Below, piece after piece: positions 62,032 through 64,000 of a stretch of 64,000 bases of DNA. This stretch comes from Desulfotomaculaceae bacterium. GTDB taxonomy: Bacteria > Bacillota > Desulfotomaculia > Desulfotomaculales > Pelotomaculaceae. The notes under the pieces were generated by a model. That model searched no databases. It was not told the DNA's origin and was given only the letters and a program-made list of their open reading frames with translations. The position numbers and the translations under genes are program-made. The first letter of the stretch is position 1. Every line of letters starts with the position of its first letter. Location: NCBI GenBank assembly GCA_028702695.1, contig JAQVOH010000001.1, positions 1 through 64,000 on the forward strand. The letters run 5' to 3'.

Positions 62032-63306
62032 ATGAACCCAAAGATGAATTTAAAAATTGATTATCTATTTGATATTTCTATTAAAATGCTCTACTTTGCA
62101 GGTAGATTGTTACAAGAGCACAGTAATTTTAATTGGGTTCCTGGCTGGCTCGTTAGTAATCTGGGCATTAATGGATGTGCTATTGGAATTAATGTGGAAA
62201 AGCGATGTATGGTCTATTTTAGTACCTATGATAAAAACAGTAATGCAGCTAGTACGGAGCTTGATTTAGATGTCCTCCATTGTTTTCAGCAGAATCCATG
62301 TGCAAATAGGAACATTCCATGCCATGTTTTTGATTGCCCTGTTAGACAAAGGGTTATCGAAAAATACGGCCAACCGGAGCAGGAGGTAAGCTGTTTCCCC
62401 ATGGCCGGTAATAAAGGTTTTTTAATGGCTTGCGGAGAAGGCTTGTTGCTGAATTCTTTCCCTGTTACAGAGATACTTAAAGCAACAACCCACGTGCTCG
62501 AATGTAGTTTAGATACCATTAAAAGCACTGAAAAAACCGAATCTTATTTCCTTCCCTCCGAAGACATGGCGCAGTTGTGGTCAGAAATGCTGGCAGGATT
62601 ATCCCATGATTTAAGAACACCTCTGGCCTGTATTAAGGGTTACGTCACAACCTTGCTAAGGGAAGACGTAGCCTGGGAGCCTGTCCTCCAAAAAGATTTT
62701 CTGAATATTATTGTTGAAGAAACAGATCACATTGAGAATTTAATCAACAGCTTACTAGACTCCTCCACCTTTAGTTGGAAAGGCGATATAGAACTCAAGA
62801 AAGAACTGATTTTGTTGCCCCATATAGTAAATAAAGTGCTCCGGGATCCGTCATACCGTAATAAAAATCATCATTTCACCGTATTGTTTCCGAAAGAATT
62901 TCCGCTGATAGAAGCAGACTCTATTCGGCTTGAACAGGTGCTTCGTAACCTTGTAGATAACGCAGTTAAATATTCCGCAGAGAATAGTCAAATTGTGATA
63001 AAAGGAGAACTGGAACCCGGGGAAGTAGTTGTTTCGGTAACCGATCAGGGAATCGGTATTGATGACGAGAATCTAAAACGATTATTTGAAAAGTTTTTCC
63101 GGGTGAATAAAGGCATTCAGGAACACCAAAAAGGAATGGGACTGGGTTTGCCTTTTGCCCGCCAAATATTAATCAGTCACGGTGGCAGAATATGGGTAAA
63201 TAGCAAGTTTAACCAGGGGACTACCTTTTACTTCACGCTACCTATTGGCCCGCAAACAGAAAACATGAGTTTACATCCACAGTGCGACCAGGAGGGCTTG
63301 GTATGA
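62032..63306 (+). CDS. Soluble sensor histidine kinase with Cys-rich input domain
   Basis: 424 aa with no membrane helix. The N-terminal 170 residues form an unrecognised, possibly GAF-like sensor carrying a Cys cluster (HCFQQNPCANRNIPCHVFDC near residue 83-102). The transmitter follows: H-box LSHDLRTPLACIKG (about 195), N-box NLVDNAVKYS, G1 VTDQGIGID, F-box FEKFFRV, G2 GMGLGLP. AAGGAG precedes the ATG. Its stop overlaps the start of the response regulator (ATGA), so the two are coupled. A redox or metal signal is plausible. Confidence 0.93.
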   Translation: MNPKMNLKIDYLFDISIKMLYFAGRLLQEHSNFNWVPGWLVSNLGINGCAIGINVEKRCMVYFSTYDKNSNAASTELDLDVLHCFQQNPCANRNIPCHVFDCPVRQRVIEKYGQPEQEVSCFPMAGNKGFLMACGEGLLLNSFPVTEILKATTHVLECSLDTIKSTEKTESYFLPSEDMAQLWSEMLAGLSHDLRTPLACIKGYVTTLLREDVAWEPVLQKDFLNIIVEETDHIENLINSLLDSSTFSWKGDIELKKELILLPHIVNKVLRDPSYRNKNHHFTVLFPKEFPLIEADSIRLEQVLRNLVDNAVKYSAENSQIVIKGELEPGEVVVSVTDQGIGIDDENLKRLFEKFFRVNKGIQEHQKGMGLGLPFARQILISHGGRIWVNSKFNQGTTFYFTLPIGPQTENMSLHPQCDQEGLV

Positions 63307-64000
63307 AGCGTAAGACGGTCTTAATAGTCGATGACGAACCTCGCCTGGTGCGATTACTAAAAGTTAACCTGCTGGCCAGCGGTTACGAGGTTGGAACAGC
63401 CGCTGATGGGAAAACTGCTATAAATTCATTAGAAGCCTCAAACTACGATTTGATGATTTTGGATATTATGCTTCCCGGCCCGTTCAATGGGTTTGATGTT
63501 TGTAAAAGGATCCGCGAATTCTCCGATATACCTATTATTATGTTAACAGGCCGAGCTCGCGAACAGGACCGGATACGTGGTTTTGACGCAGGAGCAGACG
63601 ATTATTTAACCAAACCTTTTAGCGTTGAGGAATTGCTGCGTCGTGTAAAAGCAGTCTTACGGAGAACTCATCCATCAGAGGATTCTCACAATTGCCCTTC
63701 TTATTCATTTGACGACCTGTTAATTAATTTTGCCCAAAAGCGAGTCTATCTCAGGGGAAGAGAAGTGAGGCTCACCGCTACAGAATATCAAATTCTTTAC
63801 CAGTTGGGCAGTCATGCGGGAAAGGTAATCACTCATGAGGATTTGCTGACCCGGGTGTGGGGCTCAGAATACCGTAATGAGCTGCACTACCTGAGAAATT
63901 ATATCAGCAGTTTACGAAAAAAAATTGAGGATGACCCGGGCAATCCTAAATATATTCTTGGTAAACACGGCATAGGCTACCACATGGCAACAGAATTATA
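63303..64000 (+). CDS. OmpR/PhoB-family response regulator (3' end outside the window)
   Basis: At least 232 aa. Receiver: VLIVDDEPRL, phospho-acceptor Asp in LMILDIMLPGPF, Thr in IIMLTGRA, Lys in YLTKPFS. C-terminal winged helix: VRLTATEYQILYQLGSHAGKV, then LLTRVWGSEYR and KYILGKHGIGYHM. The ATG overlaps the kinase stop codon by two bases. The frame is still open at base 64000, but by family length only a few residues are missing. Confidence 0.93.
   Translation, partial: MKRKTVLIVDDEPRLVRLLKVNLLASGYEVGTAADGKTAINSLEASNYDLMILDIMLPGPFNGFDVCKRIREFSDIPIIMLTGRAREQDRIRGFDAGADDYLTKPFSVEELLRRVKAVLRRTHPSEDSHNCPSYSFDDLLINFAQKRVYLRGREVRLTATEYQILYQLGSHAGKVITHEDLLTRVWGSEYRNELHYLRNYISSLRKKIEDDPGNPKYILGKHGIGYHMATEL

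Overview
The window looks like a chromosomal segment of an anaerobic, endospore-forming Firmicute of the Desulfotomaculum/Pelotomaculum (Peptococcaceae) type. This is inferred from a GerAB germination permease, a Spo0F-like regulator, an SLH-domain protein, a 2-hydroxyacyl-CoA dehydratase with its activase, an iron-dependent alcohol dehydrogenase, L-lactate dehydrogenase, strong GGAGG-type ribosome binding sites, frequent TTG/GTG starts and many intrinsic terminators. There is no rRNA operon, CRISPR array, intact insertion sequence or prophage. Three tRNA genes are present: Arg-TCT, Gly-TCC and Arg-CCG.

Layout. 1-6.6 kb: selO, a conserved small protein, a membrane-anchored MutS-like ATPase, map, and a lemA/TPM pair. 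6.6-13.5 kb: an accessory stretch with decayed gene fragments, an SLH protein, a tandem duplication of EamA permeases, a small lipoprotein, an orphan gerAB and a cold-shock protein. 13.7-18.5 kb: two tRNAs and the run yfcE-like/rdgB/rph/MBL hydrolase/activase/dehydratase. 18.7-31.8 kb: an SH3-AMIN cell-wall amidase, an APC permease operon, nitroreductase, rmuC, an acyl-CoA synthetase, a secreted cyclophilin, yigZ, ldh and several very small genes. 32-37.5 kb: a catabolic block (iron alcohol dehydrogenase, truncated permease, truncated sigma-54 regulator, lone MoaD-like protein, MFS remnant). 37.9-41.8 kb: an ABC-2 exporter and an ECF sigma/anti-sigma operon that ends in a coupled 37-aa membrane peptide. 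41.9-46.7 kb: tsaE-tsaB-rimI, a Spo0F-like regulator, an amidohydrolase, a MazEF-type toxin-antitoxin pair and ilvH.

47-60 kb is the most coherent region, a nitrogen-assimilation block entirely on the minus strand: gltBD, two glnA paralogues, an FMN-domain glutamate synthase, a drastically deleted third glnA, and two ANTAR-domain response regulators. Ahead of gltB, both glnA genes, one ANTAR gene and the glnA remnant I find the same leader design: one or two small hairpins with six-base loops, the last sharing its 3' arm with a strong intrinsic terminator. This is the target architecture known for ANTAR RNA-binding antiterminators. I infer that the two local ANTAR proteins control glutamine synthetase and glutamate synthase expression by antitermination, and that one of them controls itself. 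One of the two has Glu in place of the phospho-acceptor Asp.

60.4-64 kb: a two-P-loop ATPase, a decayed-looking gap, and a soluble Cys-rich sensor kinase with its OmpR-type partner, which runs off the window end. Calls come from reading the sequence only; family names marked uncertain were not checked by any search.
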